Part shown: piece by piece, positions 38,964 through 47,558 of the stretch
Position numbering within the stretch: the first letter of the stretch is position 1
Layout: each line of letters starts with the position of its first letter
DNA from: Bradyrhizobium sp. CB2312
Lineage (GTDB): Bacteria; Pseudomonadota; Alphaproteobacteria; Rhizobiales; Xanthobacteraceae
Reading direction: 5' to 3'
NCBI RefSeq assembly: GCF_029714425.1
Contig: NZ_CP121668.1
Span: 3,431,501-3,495,500, forward strand
Length of the DNA stretch: 64,000 nucleotides
The notes under the pieces: model-generated
Told to the model about the DNA's origin: nothing
Seen by the model: only the letters and a program-made list of their open reading frames with translations
Database searches by the model: none
Program-made: the position numbers and the translations under genes

Positions 38964-41081
38964 ATGCTATTCAAGCACCGAAACCCACGGAAATTCGTTA
39001 CGATGCGGCTGAGCGCGGCGATGTCCGCATTGTTCGTCCTGCTCAGCATTCCTGTCTTGATATTCATCCTGGTCTATAGCTACGAGCGCAACTCTGCCGC
39101 GATCAACGTGACGCTGAACGAGGTCGTCGCCAAGACCAAGGGCGCCAGCATCGAGGATGCAAGAAACCTGATCGATCCAGTCGCCGCGACGCTTGCGCTC
39201 ATAGCCGCCTTTGCCGCCGAAGATCCCGATCGCTTCACCAAGGAAGAGAGCCGCGAACTGCTCTACCGGTCGCTGATCTCTGCGCGGCAGATCGATGCGG
39301 TCTTCGTCAGTTTCGAAGACGGCTTTCATCGGGTCGTTACCCGGATGGACGACGACCGCAGGCGATCCGATGCAAAGATTCCACCCTCGGCGAATTGGCA
39401 TTCCAGCTATATCGACCCGTTCTCCGGCTCGCCCCGGCGGCACCGCCACCGGACATTCTACGATACCTGGCCTCATATCGTTGGCGCCTACGACATAGAG
39501 ACCATCGAGGACATCAGGACGCTCTCGGGCTACCAGGCGGCGAAGAATACCCGCGAACTCGTCGTCGAAGGCCCGTGGCCGAATCCAGATACTGGCTATC
39601 CGGTGATTACCTTGAGAGTGCCGATCATCGCGAGCGGCCAATTCATCGGCGCCGCTTCGGCCAATCTCACCCTCAATGTGCTTTCGGAGTTTCTCACCAG
39701 CCACCGCGCCAGTCCCCATAGCACGACGGTCATTGCCAATGAGGCCGACGGCACGATCATCGCTTATCCGGATGCCAGGAAAGGCGTTCGACTACAGAAC
39801 GGCCGCCTGGAACTCACGAAGGTCGATACTGTCGACGACATCAATTTGCGCGAAGCGCATCGCCTGCGGAGCGCGACCGGCAACGACGACTTCTTCTTTC
39901 AGTCGACGCAAGACCGGCAAAGGATAAGCGCATCCTTCACGCGCTTTCCCGCAACATTTCGCCAACCCTGGGAGGTGATCACCCTGACGCCAACCGACGA
40001 TTTCGTCGGTATCCTCGAGCGCACCAATCGGCAGATGATCGCTTTGATAGCTGTCCTGACGGTCGTCGAATTGGGATTGATCTACCTGTTCGCGAGATGG
40101 CTGTCACGGCCCATCGAATATGTATCGCGGGAGCTGCGGTCCGTCGAGGACCTGACGTTCTCCCACGCGGCCCCGCCATCGTCCTACATCCACGAAGTCA
40201 AGGAGCTGCAAGCCGCCGTTTCATTGTTCGAAACGTCGCTCCGTTCGTTCTCGTCGTTCGTTCCACTGGACGTCGTCAGGCTGTTGATCAGGACCGGAAC
40301 GCCACTCGGCCTCGGCGTCGAGCCTAAATTCATGACGGTGTTCTTCAGCGACCTGAAGGATTTTTCGACCTTGGCGGAGCAGATGGCGCCGAATGATTTG
40401 CTCGCGCAGCTTTCGGTCTATTTTGAAAGCGTCTCGAACGCCATTGCCGAGGAGTCCGGTACGGTGGACAAGTTCATCGGGGATGGGGTCATGGCGTTTT
40501 GGGGCGCCCCGGTTCCCTGCGAAGACCAAGTGCTGCGCGGCTGCCGCGGTGCGATCCGTGCAACCCGCCGCATGGAGGCGCTCAACGCGGACTGGGGCAG
40601 ACAGGGGCGACCGCCATTGCATCTCCGCATCGGGCTTCATTGCGCGGATGTCCTAGTGGGGAACGTGGGTTCAGCCGCGCGCTTGAGCTATACGGTTATG
40701 GGCGATGGGGTAAACGTCGCCGCTAGGTTGGAAGGTCTCAATAAGACGTTTGGCACGGCGATTTGCATCAGCGACAGCATCTACGAGGCGATCAGGCCTG
40801 ACATCGTCGCAAGGCCGATCACGAAGATTCGGGTTAAGGGGCGCAATAGGGAGTTCATGGTCTACGAGCTTCTGGGTATCAGGACCAGCGACGATCCCGA
40901 ACTGCGGGCAACCGAGCAGGCAGTTCTGCTTTGTGAAAGGACGACGGAAGCCTCAGCTTGTTTTGAGCGAGGAGAATTGGACAGGGCCGCCCGGCATTAT
41001 CAGTACATCCTCCGGGACTTTCCCGGTGATGGCGTCGCGAAATCGATGCTTGCAAGGTGTTCAGCCGAGCTCCCGAGCTAG
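38964..41081 (+). CDS. Adenylate/guanylate cyclase with dCache sensor domain
   Basis: 705 aa. A transmembrane helix at ~18-38 (AMSALFVLLSIPVLIFILVY) opens a periplasmic dCache domain (~40-340; YIDPFSGSPRRHRHRTFYDT, VITLRVPIIASGQFIGAASA). A second helix follows (ALIAVLTVVELGLIYLFARW), then a HAMP-like linker. The class III cyclase domain has metal-binding Asp in FFSDLKDFSTLA and DKFIGDGVMAFWGAP, the latter also giving the substrate-selecting Lys, and LSYTVMGDGVNVAARLEGLN. A short TPR-like tail ends it. It makes cAMP (or cGMP) in response to a periplasmic ligand. It sits between the DUF992 and transporter genes of the cluster; no 15-bp element precedes it directly. Confidence 0.9.
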   Translation: MLFKHRNPRKFVTMRLSAAMSALFVLLSIPVLIFILVYSYERNSAAINVTLNEVVAKTKGASIEDARNLIDPVAATLALIAAFAAEDPDRFTKEESRELLYRSLISARQIDAVFVSFEDGFHRVVTRMDDDRRRSDAKIPPSANWHSSYIDPFSGSPRRHRHRTFYDTWPHIVGAYDIETIEDIRTLSGYQAAKNTRELVVEGPWPNPDTGYPVITLRVPIIASGQFIGAASANLTLNVLSEFLTSHRASPHSTTVIANEADGTIIAYPDARKGVRLQNGRLELTKVDTVDDINLREAHRLRSATGNDDFFFQSTQDRQRISASFTRFPATFRQPWEVITLTPTDDFVGILERTNRQMIALIAVLTVVELGLIYLFARWLSRPIEYVSRELRSVEDLTFSHAAPPSSYIHEVKELQAAVSLFETSLRSFSSFVPLDVVRLLIRTGTPLGLGVEPKFMTVFFSDLKDFSTLAEQMAPNDLLAQLSVYFESVSNAIAEESGTVDKFIGDGVMAFWGAPVPCEDQVLRGCRGAIRATRRMEALNADWGRQGRPPLHLRIGLHCADVLVGNVGSAARLSYTVMGDGVNVAARLEGLNKTFGTAICISDSIYEAIRPDIVARPITKIRVKGRNREFMVYELLGIRTSDDPELRATEQAVLLCERTTEASACFERGELDRAARHYQYILRDFPGDGVAKSMLARCSAELPS

Positions 41082-41113
41082 ACCCGGATTACGCGCAGTC
41101 GAACCTTCCGCTC

Positions 41114-42184
41114 CTACTTCGTGAACCTCGGCCTTGTGGGTGCCGCTGGCGTCGGGGCCGTCGGCGAGAGATTGAACGTTAGCCAGAGATTCCAGCCCGC
41201 CGGCCGATTTTCATTGGCGAACTCGCCATAGGCCTTCAGATTGAGATATCCCTGCATGTCTCCGACCGGAAAGATGTAGCCGAATTGCGGGCCGACACCG
41301 GCCACACGCGACTTAAAACAGCCGACGCGATCGCCTGACCCGCTGTCGCAGCTGAGTTGCTGGTATAGGTAACCGACAAGACCGACCTGAATCTGCTTGG
41401 TCAAAAACTGCGACGCGCCCCAGTCGAGGTGCATGTCAACGCCATTCTGGTATTGAGTTGCCGGATCGATGAAGTTGTAGGTGAAGCCGAGCACCGCTGA
41501 AGCTTCACGCCCGGTCTTCGGGTCGAAATAGGTGTAGCCACCACCCGCGTCGATCGCCCAATGTCCTATGCCGATATTCGCGAGACGGTTCGATTGGTAG
41601 GCTCCGGCCGGAAGGTCGCCGGTGATGTAAGTCATGAAGTTGTTGACGCCGGCATTCCACTTCAGCGTGAATTGCGGGTATAGGTCTCCGAATGCCGTGA
41701 GCGAACTGTTGATGCTGTCGAAACGTGAGAAGGGGAAGGTGCCTCCCGGCGTCGTCACTGTCCCGGTCAGTGCTCCGGCCAGTGAAGTGGAATTGGAGCC
41801 GTACACTCCCATCATACCGGCAGAAGCCTGCGCACCGAACAATGGCGTCGCAAAGGTGTAGTTCGCGATCAGGAAGCCCAGATTCAAATTGGAATTGAGG
41901 TTGGCATTCACGTTGGCTGTCACGTTTGCGGGAATACCGCCGATCTGAAACTCGCGGGCTCGCGACACGTCGCGGCCGGCCGATACCGAGTCATGCCAGT
42001 AGATCGTGGTCACCGACCAGCCTGGCGCCTGCTGGGGTACGGCGGCAAGGCTGCCGTACAGCCCGGGTACCCAAAAGCTGACACCGCCTTCGTCGGCAAG
42101 CGCGGTGTGTGCGGGCGAAAGCAACAGGGCGGCAACGGCCACCACCTTCAGTGGCAGATCGACTGCTATACTAAAGCACCGCAT
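41114..42184 (-). CDS. SphA/phenol-MetA-type outer-membrane channel
   Basis: 356 aa from ATG 42184; the longer frame to 42259 precedes the signal peptide (VVAVAALLLSPAHTALADEG). The mature part opens with GGVSFWVPGLYGSLAAVPQQ and APGWSVTTIYWHDS, then alternates beta strands (LKWNAGVNNFMTYITGDLPA, GIGHWAIDAGGGYTYFDPKT, REASAVLGFTYNFIDPATQY, GVGPQFGYIFPVGDMQGYLN). It is typical of the Phenol_MetA_deg/SphA family of outer-membrane channels for aromatic or lipid-like compounds. The substrate is unknown. A 15-bp element lies 57 bp upstream. Confidence 0.88.
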   Translation of the reverse strand: MRCFSIAVDLPLKVVAVAALLLSPAHTALADEGGVSFWVPGLYGSLAAVPQQAPGWSVTTIYWHDSVSAGRDVSRAREFQIGGIPANVTANVNANLNSNLNLGFLIANYTFATPLFGAQASAGMMGVYGSNSTSLAGALTGTVTTPGGTFPFSRFDSINSSLTAFGDLYPQFTLKWNAGVNNFMTYITGDLPAGAYQSNRLANIGIGHWAIDAGGGYTYFDPKTGREASAVLGFTYNFIDPATQYQNGVDMHLDWGASQFLTKQIQVGLVGYLYQQLSCDSGSGDRVGCFKSRVAGVGPQFGYIFPVGDMQGYLNLKAYGEFANENRPAGWNLWLTFNLSPTAPTPAAPTRPRFTK

Positions 42185-42241
42185 CTTTGGCTCCTTACCT
42201 CGAGAACCCGCGTGACAGTAAGCGAATTGGGCCGGAGCGGA

Positions 42242-42256
42242 TCTATGCAAAAACGG
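42242..42256 (-). promoter_or_regulatory. Candidate AraC operator (site B), GCCGTTTTTGCATAG
   Basis: Three mismatches to the consensus, all in the centre; 57 bp before the outer-membrane channel gene, same strand. Confidence 0.55.
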
Positions 42257-42515
42257 CAATGCGCTGGCGGCGCGATGGTTTTGTCCGCATCTGTAGCCGG
42301 GAAGTCACAGTCATGCGGCGCCTGGTAATTCGTTTGTGCGATTTCGCCCATGTAAGCGACGATAGGTGGTTGAGGGACATTGCGGTTCGATCTGGTGGTC
42401 GGCACAGCGTCTCCGGCGGCGACTCAATCGGCACCAATGCAGTCTCGCGGATACCCTCGCGATCGCTTCATCACCGCTGGTGCTTCAGAGTTGCAAGCCA
42501 ACTGCGCACATGCGG

Positions 42516-42530
42516 GCCGGATCTGCATAG
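42516..42530 (+). promoter_or_regulatory. Candidate AraC operator (site C), GCCGGATCTGCATAG
   Basis: One mismatch; oriented toward the sulfatase at 42820 but 289 bp from it. The 42257-42819 region contains no gene, so a long leader or an upstream promoter is possible. Confidence 0.6.
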
Positions 42531-42819
42531 CGGGCCATGGACCGGTCGATAGACTGACGGTGTCAGTTCGGAGGATCGGGCGAGTGTTGCGGTGTCGAAT
42601 GAATGTCTCGCGATCCAGAGCGGGGCGGGCCGTCAGCCAGCCGCGCAATGAAGGTAGGACGCAGCCGGGCAAGATCACCGGTGCGGTCAACATGATCCGT
42701 CAGATGCTGATCGACATTGCCGTCCATCCGGCAGCAAGGTCCGGGCGGCGCCGGTGAAGACGCCCCTCATCGCGACTGTTCGAACCAGCCGAGCTTCCTG
42801 GTAGTCGGAAAGAACGAGG

Positions 42820-44349
42820 ATGTGGACGATGCGAAAAGATAAGGGCCTGTCCGTTCTTCCGCTGGCCTTGTTTATCGCCGCGGCGATGGGACTTGCGCCG
42901 GTCGCCGCCCAGCAGTCGCAAAAACCGAACGTGGTTTTCATCCTCGCCGACAACGTTGGCTACGGCGACCTGGGTTCATATGGCGGTGGAGAGTTGCGAG
43001 GCGCCCCGACGCCGCGGATTGACCAGTTGGCGCGCGAAGGAATGCGTCTCACCCAGTTTCTCGTCGAACCAGCCTGCACGCCTTCGCGGGCGGCCTTGAT
43101 GACCGGGCAGTATTCAATTCGCAGCGGTCTGTCGCTGATCGCCATCGAGGGAAGCCCGTATACACTTCCCGGCCGGGCCTTCACGATGGGTGAACTGTTC
43201 AAGCGGGCCGGTTACGCCACCGCCGTCTTTGGCAAGTGGCATCTGGGAAGCGCCCCCGAGAGCTTGCCGACTGCCCACGGGTTTGACGAGTTCTACGGTA
43301 TCCCGCCGGCGATTTCCTGGGACGCCGCAACTTACGTCAGCACCATCGAGCTGACCAAGTCAATTCCGGCGCCGCCCGGCGTGCTTCTGGAGCGTGGGCC
43401 ACAGATCGTCGAGGCGACGGCCGGCGGTCCCTTGCGAAACGTAAAGCCATTCACTCCGGAGGTGCGCGCCAATATCGACTACGAGCTGGTCGATAAATCG
43501 ATCGACTTCATGCGGCGGCAGAGATCGGCCGGCAAGCCGTTCTTCCTTTATCTGCCCTTCTCGATGGGGCATGTGCCGAACTCGCCTTCGAAGCAATTCG
43601 AAGGGAAATCGCGGATTGGCAACTACGGCGACAAGATGATGGAGGGTGACTACCACGTCGGTCGGGTTCTCGACACGATCAAGGAGCTCGGCGTGGACGA
43701 CGACACCATCGTGGTGTTTGCCTCCGACAACGGGCCGTATGGCGAAACCGCACGGGAGTTCGGCAATCAGGGCACGCCGGACATGGGCAACGCCGGTCCC
43801 TTCCGCGGCGAGCTGGGGGAAGCGACCGAGGGCGCGATCCGCACCGCAGCGATCATCCGCTGGCCGGGAAAGGTCAAACCCAACACCACATCCTACGCGA
43901 TGTTTTCGATCATGGATTTCCTGCCGACCTTTTCCCGCATTATCGGCGGCAGCATTCCGACGGACCGTCCGATCGACGGCATCGATCAGACGGACGTCTT
44001 GCTTGGCGACGGTGGGATGGGACACCGCGAAAGCCTCTTGAGTTTCATCGGCGGCGACGTTGTGGCCGTGCGGTGGAAGCAATGGCGAATGTATTTCACC
44101 GACGTCCATCCGACCGGATCGGGACCGCAGCGCCAGCCGGGAATTTTCTCCGCCAGCGCTCCGATGGCCGGCTACCCGCGGGCCTACAACGTCGAGATGG
44201 ACCCGCACGAAGACCTCGTCGTCGCCGGATTGTTTGGCTGGATTTCCGAGCCGGCGCTGAAGGTGGTCGAGGAGTATCTGGGGTCGGTCAAGAAATATCC
44301 CAATCCGCCGGCGCCGAACATTACGCAGTTTCCGAACGGCGGCCGATAG
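42820..44349 (+). CDS. Secreted arylsulfatase (CTPSR type)
   Basis: 509 aa from ATG 42820; ATG 42829 has the better placed AGG. Signal peptide (LPLALFIAAAMGLAPVAA). The alkaline-phosphatase-superfamily core has metal ligands in VVFILADNVGYGDLGSYGGG, the formylglycine motif CTPSR at residues 86-90 (EPACTPSRAALMTGQYSIRS), FGKWHLGSAPESLPTAHGFD, and VFASDNGPYGE near residue 305. The Cys must be converted to formylglycine by an FGE or anSME enzyme, none of which is in the window. It hydrolyses sulfate esters in the periplasm; the substrate is unknown. Only this of the three sulfatases has the canonical CxPSR. Confidence 0.93.
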   Translation: MWTMRKDKGLSVLPLALFIAAAMGLAPVAAQQSQKPNVVFILADNVGYGDLGSYGGGELRGAPTPRIDQLAREGMRLTQFLVEPACTPSRAALMTGQYSIRSGLSLIAIEGSPYTLPGRAFTMGELFKRAGYATAVFGKWHLGSAPESLPTAHGFDEFYGIPPAISWDAATYVSTIELTKSIPAPPGVLLERGPQIVEATAGGPLRNVKPFTPEVRANIDYELVDKSIDFMRRQRSAGKPFFLYLPFSMGHVPNSPSKQFEGKSRIGNYGDKMMEGDYHVGRVLDTIKELGVDDDTIVVFASDNGPYGETAREFGNQGTPDMGNAGPFRGELGEATEGAIRTAAIIRWPGKVKPNTTSYAMFSIMDFLPTFSRIIGGSIPTDRPIDGIDQTDVLLGDGGMGHRESLLSFIGGDVVAVRWKQWRMYFTDVHPTGSGPQRQPGIFSASAPMAGYPRAYNVEMDPHEDLVVAGLFGWISEPALKVVEEYLGSVKKYPNPPAPNITQFPNGGR

Positions 44350-44836
44350 GGGCCGGAGTCGAGTCTTGATGAACTGATTGACACGGCCGAGGCGGCAACT
44401 GCCGTCCCAGACCGAGTGCCAGGAGAAACATAGTCATGCGCCGACAGAGCTCGATCGTTGCTTCGCTCTCCATCTCGCTTCTGTTCGGTTGCGCTGCACC
44501 GTGCCGAGGGTAGGCGTCGGAAGCGCAAAATGAACCAAACGTCGCCCCGTCGAAATCGTCTTCTACCCCAAACAGGAAGTGACCCGCCTGGAAATTGTAG
44601 CCGGCTTGCACACCGGCGATGAATCCGGTGGCGCCGCCGTACAGATTGTTGCTCGGAATGCTCAGGCTGCCGTTGGTCCACGCGCCACCGGCATTCGCGC
44701 CGACGTAAAATCCATTCCAATTGTACAGCGGCGCCGGAATCGGAGGAGCCTTGACTGCCATATCCGCGACGCGGACGCTGATGCTCGATTGACTCGCAAG
44801 CAGCGCGGATGCAACGGCGAGAATAAACTTCGTCAT
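44321..44836 (-). CDS. Outer-membrane beta-barrel protein, apparently truncated
   Basis: 171 aa from ATG 44836, preceded by GGAAAG. Signal peptide (FILAVASALLASQSSISVRV), a Pro-rich linker (VKAPPIPAPLYNWNGFYVGA) and the first strands of an Omp25/Omp31-like barrel (GGATGFIAGVQAGYNFQAGH, FLFGVEDDFDGATFGSF). After about residue 105 the sequence no longer looks like the family, and its end overlaps the 3' end of the sulfatase gene on the other strand. Family members are ~220-280 aa. It is probably a truncated gene, yet it keeps a perfect 15-bp element 79 bp upstream. Confidence 0.65.
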   Translation of the reverse strand: MTKFILAVASALLASQSSISVRVADMAVKAPPIPAPLYNWNGFYVGANAGGAWTNGSLSIPSNNLYGGATGFIAGVQAGYNFQAGHFLFGVEDDFDGATFGSFCASDAYPRHGAAQPNRSEMESEATIELCRRMTMFLLALGLGRQLPPRPCQSVHQDSTPAPIGRRSETA

Positions 44837-44915
44837 CGGAACTTTCCTTTCCGAAGAACTGAAGTCGCGGCCCCAGCAACCTCGCCTTCATCCTTGTGGC
44901 GGTCCAATCGCGGGG

Positions 44916-44930
44916 CTATGCAGTTTCGGC
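44916..44930 (-). promoter_or_regulatory. Candidate AraC operator (site D), GCCGAAACTGCATAG
   Basis: Exact consensus, 79 bp upstream of the barrel-protein gene on the same strand. Confidence 0.7.
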
Positions 44931-44984
44931 CGTGAGGGCGTTTCCGCAACTCAGCCGGGCTCTCGCGCGTGGGACTGTGGCCCG

Positions 44985-47450
44985 TCATTTCTGCTGGGCG
45001 CGAAGGCCATTGATGAAACGCGTCAACTCGCGGTCATTCGGCGTCAGCCGGGAAAGCCGCTCGGCGTAGTCGAGGGCGGCGTCGATGTTTCCGGCACCCC
45101 GGTTGAACGTGACGAGCGCCTGCAGAGTGTCACGGTCATCCGGGTGCCGGGACAGGGTGTCCTTCAAAACCTCCATCGCTTCGGCGACACGGCCCGACGA
45201 ATGCAGCGCCACAGCGTACACATAGGCATAGCGCGCCCGGTCGGGCTCGAGCGCGGCGGCCGTCCGGAACTCGTCCAGCGCGTCGCTCGCCCGTTTCTGC
45301 CGAGTAAGGGTGAGTCCGAGAGCGTGATGCAAGCCGCCGTCTTGCGACGAGGCCTCGAGCGCCGTCCGCAGGACGCTCTCGCCGTCCGCATCCCGCCAGA
45401 ACTGCCGATAGAGATCCGCAAGGTTGATTGCCGCCGGGGTGTATTGGGGGCTGAGCCGCAGGGCCGCCTTGTACTCGCTTTCGGCATCGGCCGTCTGGCC
45501 GCGCCTTGCATAGAAGCTTCCTAGAGTCGCGCGCGCTTCCGGCCGATCCGCATTGAGGCGTTGGGCTGCGATGAATTCCGCGCTGGCGCGATCGAATGCT
45601 GCGCGGTCCGGAGCGGGTTGGTTGGCGTCGGGCACCGCGGCCAGCACCGACACCGCCCTAATCCGGACGCCGCGGCTCGGGTCGGACAGGAGCGGAGAGA
45701 CTAGCGGCCATATCCTCTCGCCAGGAAGACCATCGAGCATGTCGAGCGTCGCGATCCGTACCATCGGGTCGGGATCGGCCACCCCTTTGCGCGCGAGGTC
45801 GATATTCGCAGGCGTTACCCTCGAATGAAGCTCGTTCAGGGCGCTTGCGCGCGCGATGGCCGGAGCCGTTGGGCTGGCTGCCACGATCGCCAGCAATTGA
45901 GCCGCCTGAGCCCCGTCGGTCCAGGAAGCCTGGAGTGCGTCGGCGTAATTCTGAAAGCCCTTCCGAACCGGTCCATGCCATCGTTCGACCGCGTCCGCCG
46001 CCCATTGCGCGGGCTTGTCGCCGTGGCAGTTGTTGCACGCGTTCGGCGTACCGAGCTTCACGGAAATATCCGGCCTGGGAATCCGGAGGCTGTGATCGTG
46101 CCGCTTGTCGACACCCATGTAGGTGCTGACGGGCATGTGGCATGAGGCGCAAGTCACCGCCGGCGTGACGTTTCCGTGGCCGCTGTGCGCGGCAGTCTCA
46201 TATTTGTCCGGGGCGTGGCATTGAAGGCAGACGCCGTCGGCAGATGCGCGCAATTTCGTGGAGTGGGGTTCATGGCAATCGCTGCAGGTGACGCCTGCGG
46301 CGAACATCTTGCTCTGCTTGAACGGTCCGTAATTGTACACCTCGTCCCGCATCTGCCCGTCGGCATGGTAGAGCCCGCGAGAAAGAAGCGCGACGGCGTG
46401 CGTGTCCGACAAGGGCTGTCCCGGCACCCAGTCTTCGGAAAATTCTCCGCGCCGCCCATGGCAGAAGCCGCAGGTCTCGACTTCCTTGCGCATCACGGCC
46501 GGCGGTATGCGGCGTTGCGGATTGCCGGTCTTCGGATCGGCGTGCCAACTGATATCCTTGCGCTCGTCCAGTAACGCGATCAGCCCCTTTTTCGGATCAT
46601 CGTTCGTTCGAAACCAGCTCCGCTGACTGCGTGACCAATCGACGTGGCGGGAGCCCTTGCCGTGACACCCCTCGCAGCCGACGCTGATTTCTGTCCAGGT
46701 CGTGCGAAAACGGTCATTGGCCGCGTCGTAGTTCTTCTGCACGCCGGTTGAATGGCATTCGGCACACATGAAGTTCCAATTCTGGTTGAGCTTGGTCCAG
46801 TGCAATACGTCGTTGTGTTTGATCTCCTCATCGGGATAGAGATGAAACCAGCGCTGCCCGCCCTGATCCCTCGGCCGGGTATCCCAGGCGATGGAAAGCG
46901 CCTGGATGCGACCATCCGGGAATTCGATCAGGTATTGCTGCAACGGCTCGACGCCGAAAGTATATTTGACGTCGAAGGTTGCGAGCTTGCCGTCGGGGCC
47001 ATCGGTTTCGACGAAGAATTTCCCATCCTTCTTGAAGAAGCGTGAGTGCACGCCAAAATAGTCGAAGCCCGCATCGTCGAAGTTTCCGAGCACGGTGGCG
47101 GCGGTCGCGTGCTGCATGGCGTGTTTGTGCTGGGAGCCATTCCATAGCGCAGCTTCGGCCTGGTGGCACCCGGAGCAGGCGTCGCTGCCCACGAAAGACA
47201 GCGCGCCAGCCTCGTTCCGGCCGGTGGGCAGGAAGGACTTGCCGGTGGCGGCGAGAACGAGTGCAGAACCACCTGCAAGAATGGCCGCCAGAATTAACCC
47301 GACGAGCAGGCGCGGCCGTAGGCGCCACCGTTGGAAACCCGGTGTGCTGGCGTCGTGAGGTGCGTGCGCCGAAGATCCCACGGAGCCTGGTGTGGGGAGG
47401 TGCTGCGGTGGCATCTGCTTCCCGGAAGCCCTGTTCTTGCTACGCGCCAC
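44985..47450 (-). CDS. Octahaem cytochrome c with HEAT-like and TPR repeats
   Basis: 821 aa from GTG 47450. One transmembrane anchor (~48-69, LLVGLILAAILAGGSALVLA). Eight CxxCH haem sites: CSGCH 92-96, CAECH 229-233, CEGCH 259-263, CGFCH 327-331, CSDCH 389-393, CLQCH 408-412, CASCH 434-438, CNNCH 472-476. A HEAT-like part (~520-600; VRIATLDMLDGLPGERIWPL, VRIRAVSVLAAVP) and TPRs (~630-815; ARATLGSFYARRGQTADAES, TPAAINLADLYRQF) follow. Such cytochrome-TPR proteins are periplasmic electron-transfer or multihaem oxidoreductase scaffolds. The partner is not visible. A perfect 15-bp element lies 53 bp upstream. Confidence 0.9.
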   Translation of the reverse strand: MARSKNRASGKQMPPQHLPTPGSVGSSAHAPHDASTPGFQRWRLRPRLLVGLILAAILAGGSALVLAATGKSFLPTGRNEAGALSFVGSDACSGCHQAEAALWNGSQHKHAMQHATAATVLGNFDDAGFDYFGVHSRFFKKDGKFFVETDGPDGKLATFDVKYTFGVEPLQQYLIEFPDGRIQALSIAWDTRPRDQGGQRWFHLYPDEEIKHNDVLHWTKLNQNWNFMCAECHSTGVQKNYDAANDRFRTTWTEISVGCEGCHGKGSRHVDWSRSQRSWFRTNDDPKKGLIALLDERKDISWHADPKTGNPQRRIPPAVMRKEVETCGFCHGRRGEFSEDWVPGQPLSDTHAVALLSRGLYHADGQMRDEVYNYGPFKQSKMFAAGVTCSDCHEPHSTKLRASADGVCLQCHAPDKYETAAHSGHGNVTPAVTCASCHMPVSTYMGVDKRHDHSLRIPRPDISVKLGTPNACNNCHGDKPAQWAADAVERWHGPVRKGFQNYADALQASWTDGAQAAQLLAIVAASPTAPAIARASALNELHSRVTPANIDLARKGVADPDPMVRIATLDMLDGLPGERIWPLVSPLLSDPSRGVRIRAVSVLAAVPDANQPAPDRAAFDRASAEFIAAQRLNADRPEARATLGSFYARRGQTADAESEYKAALRLSPQYTPAAINLADLYRQFWRDADGESVLRTALEASSQDGGLHHALGLTLTRQKRASDALDEFRTAAALEPDRARYAYVYAVALHSSGRVAEAMEVLKDTLSRHPDDRDTLQALVTFNRGAGNIDAALDYAERLSRLTPNDRELTRFINGLRAQQK

Positions 47451-47503
47451 GAATTGATGTCCATTGAAGGGAAGGGGAATCCTAGAAAAGCGTCACGCCG
47501 CCG

Positions 47504-47518
47504 CTATGCAGATTCGGC
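47504..47518 (-). promoter_or_regulatory. Candidate AraC operator (site E), GCCGAATCTGCATAG
   Basis: Exact consensus, 53 bp upstream of the octahaem cytochrome gene. Confidence 0.7.
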
Positions 47519-47558
47519 AAGATCGCTATCGGGCCATCCGGATGGCGCGAACGCCAAT

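Noticed and set aside
42185..42819. Genes in the gap before the CTPSR sulfatase
   Set aside because: Open frames on both strands are short, Arg/Ser-rich and without start signals; only the two 15-bp elements are supported there.
43360..44208. 282-aa minus-strand frame
   Set aside because: Shadow of the CTPSR sulfatase.
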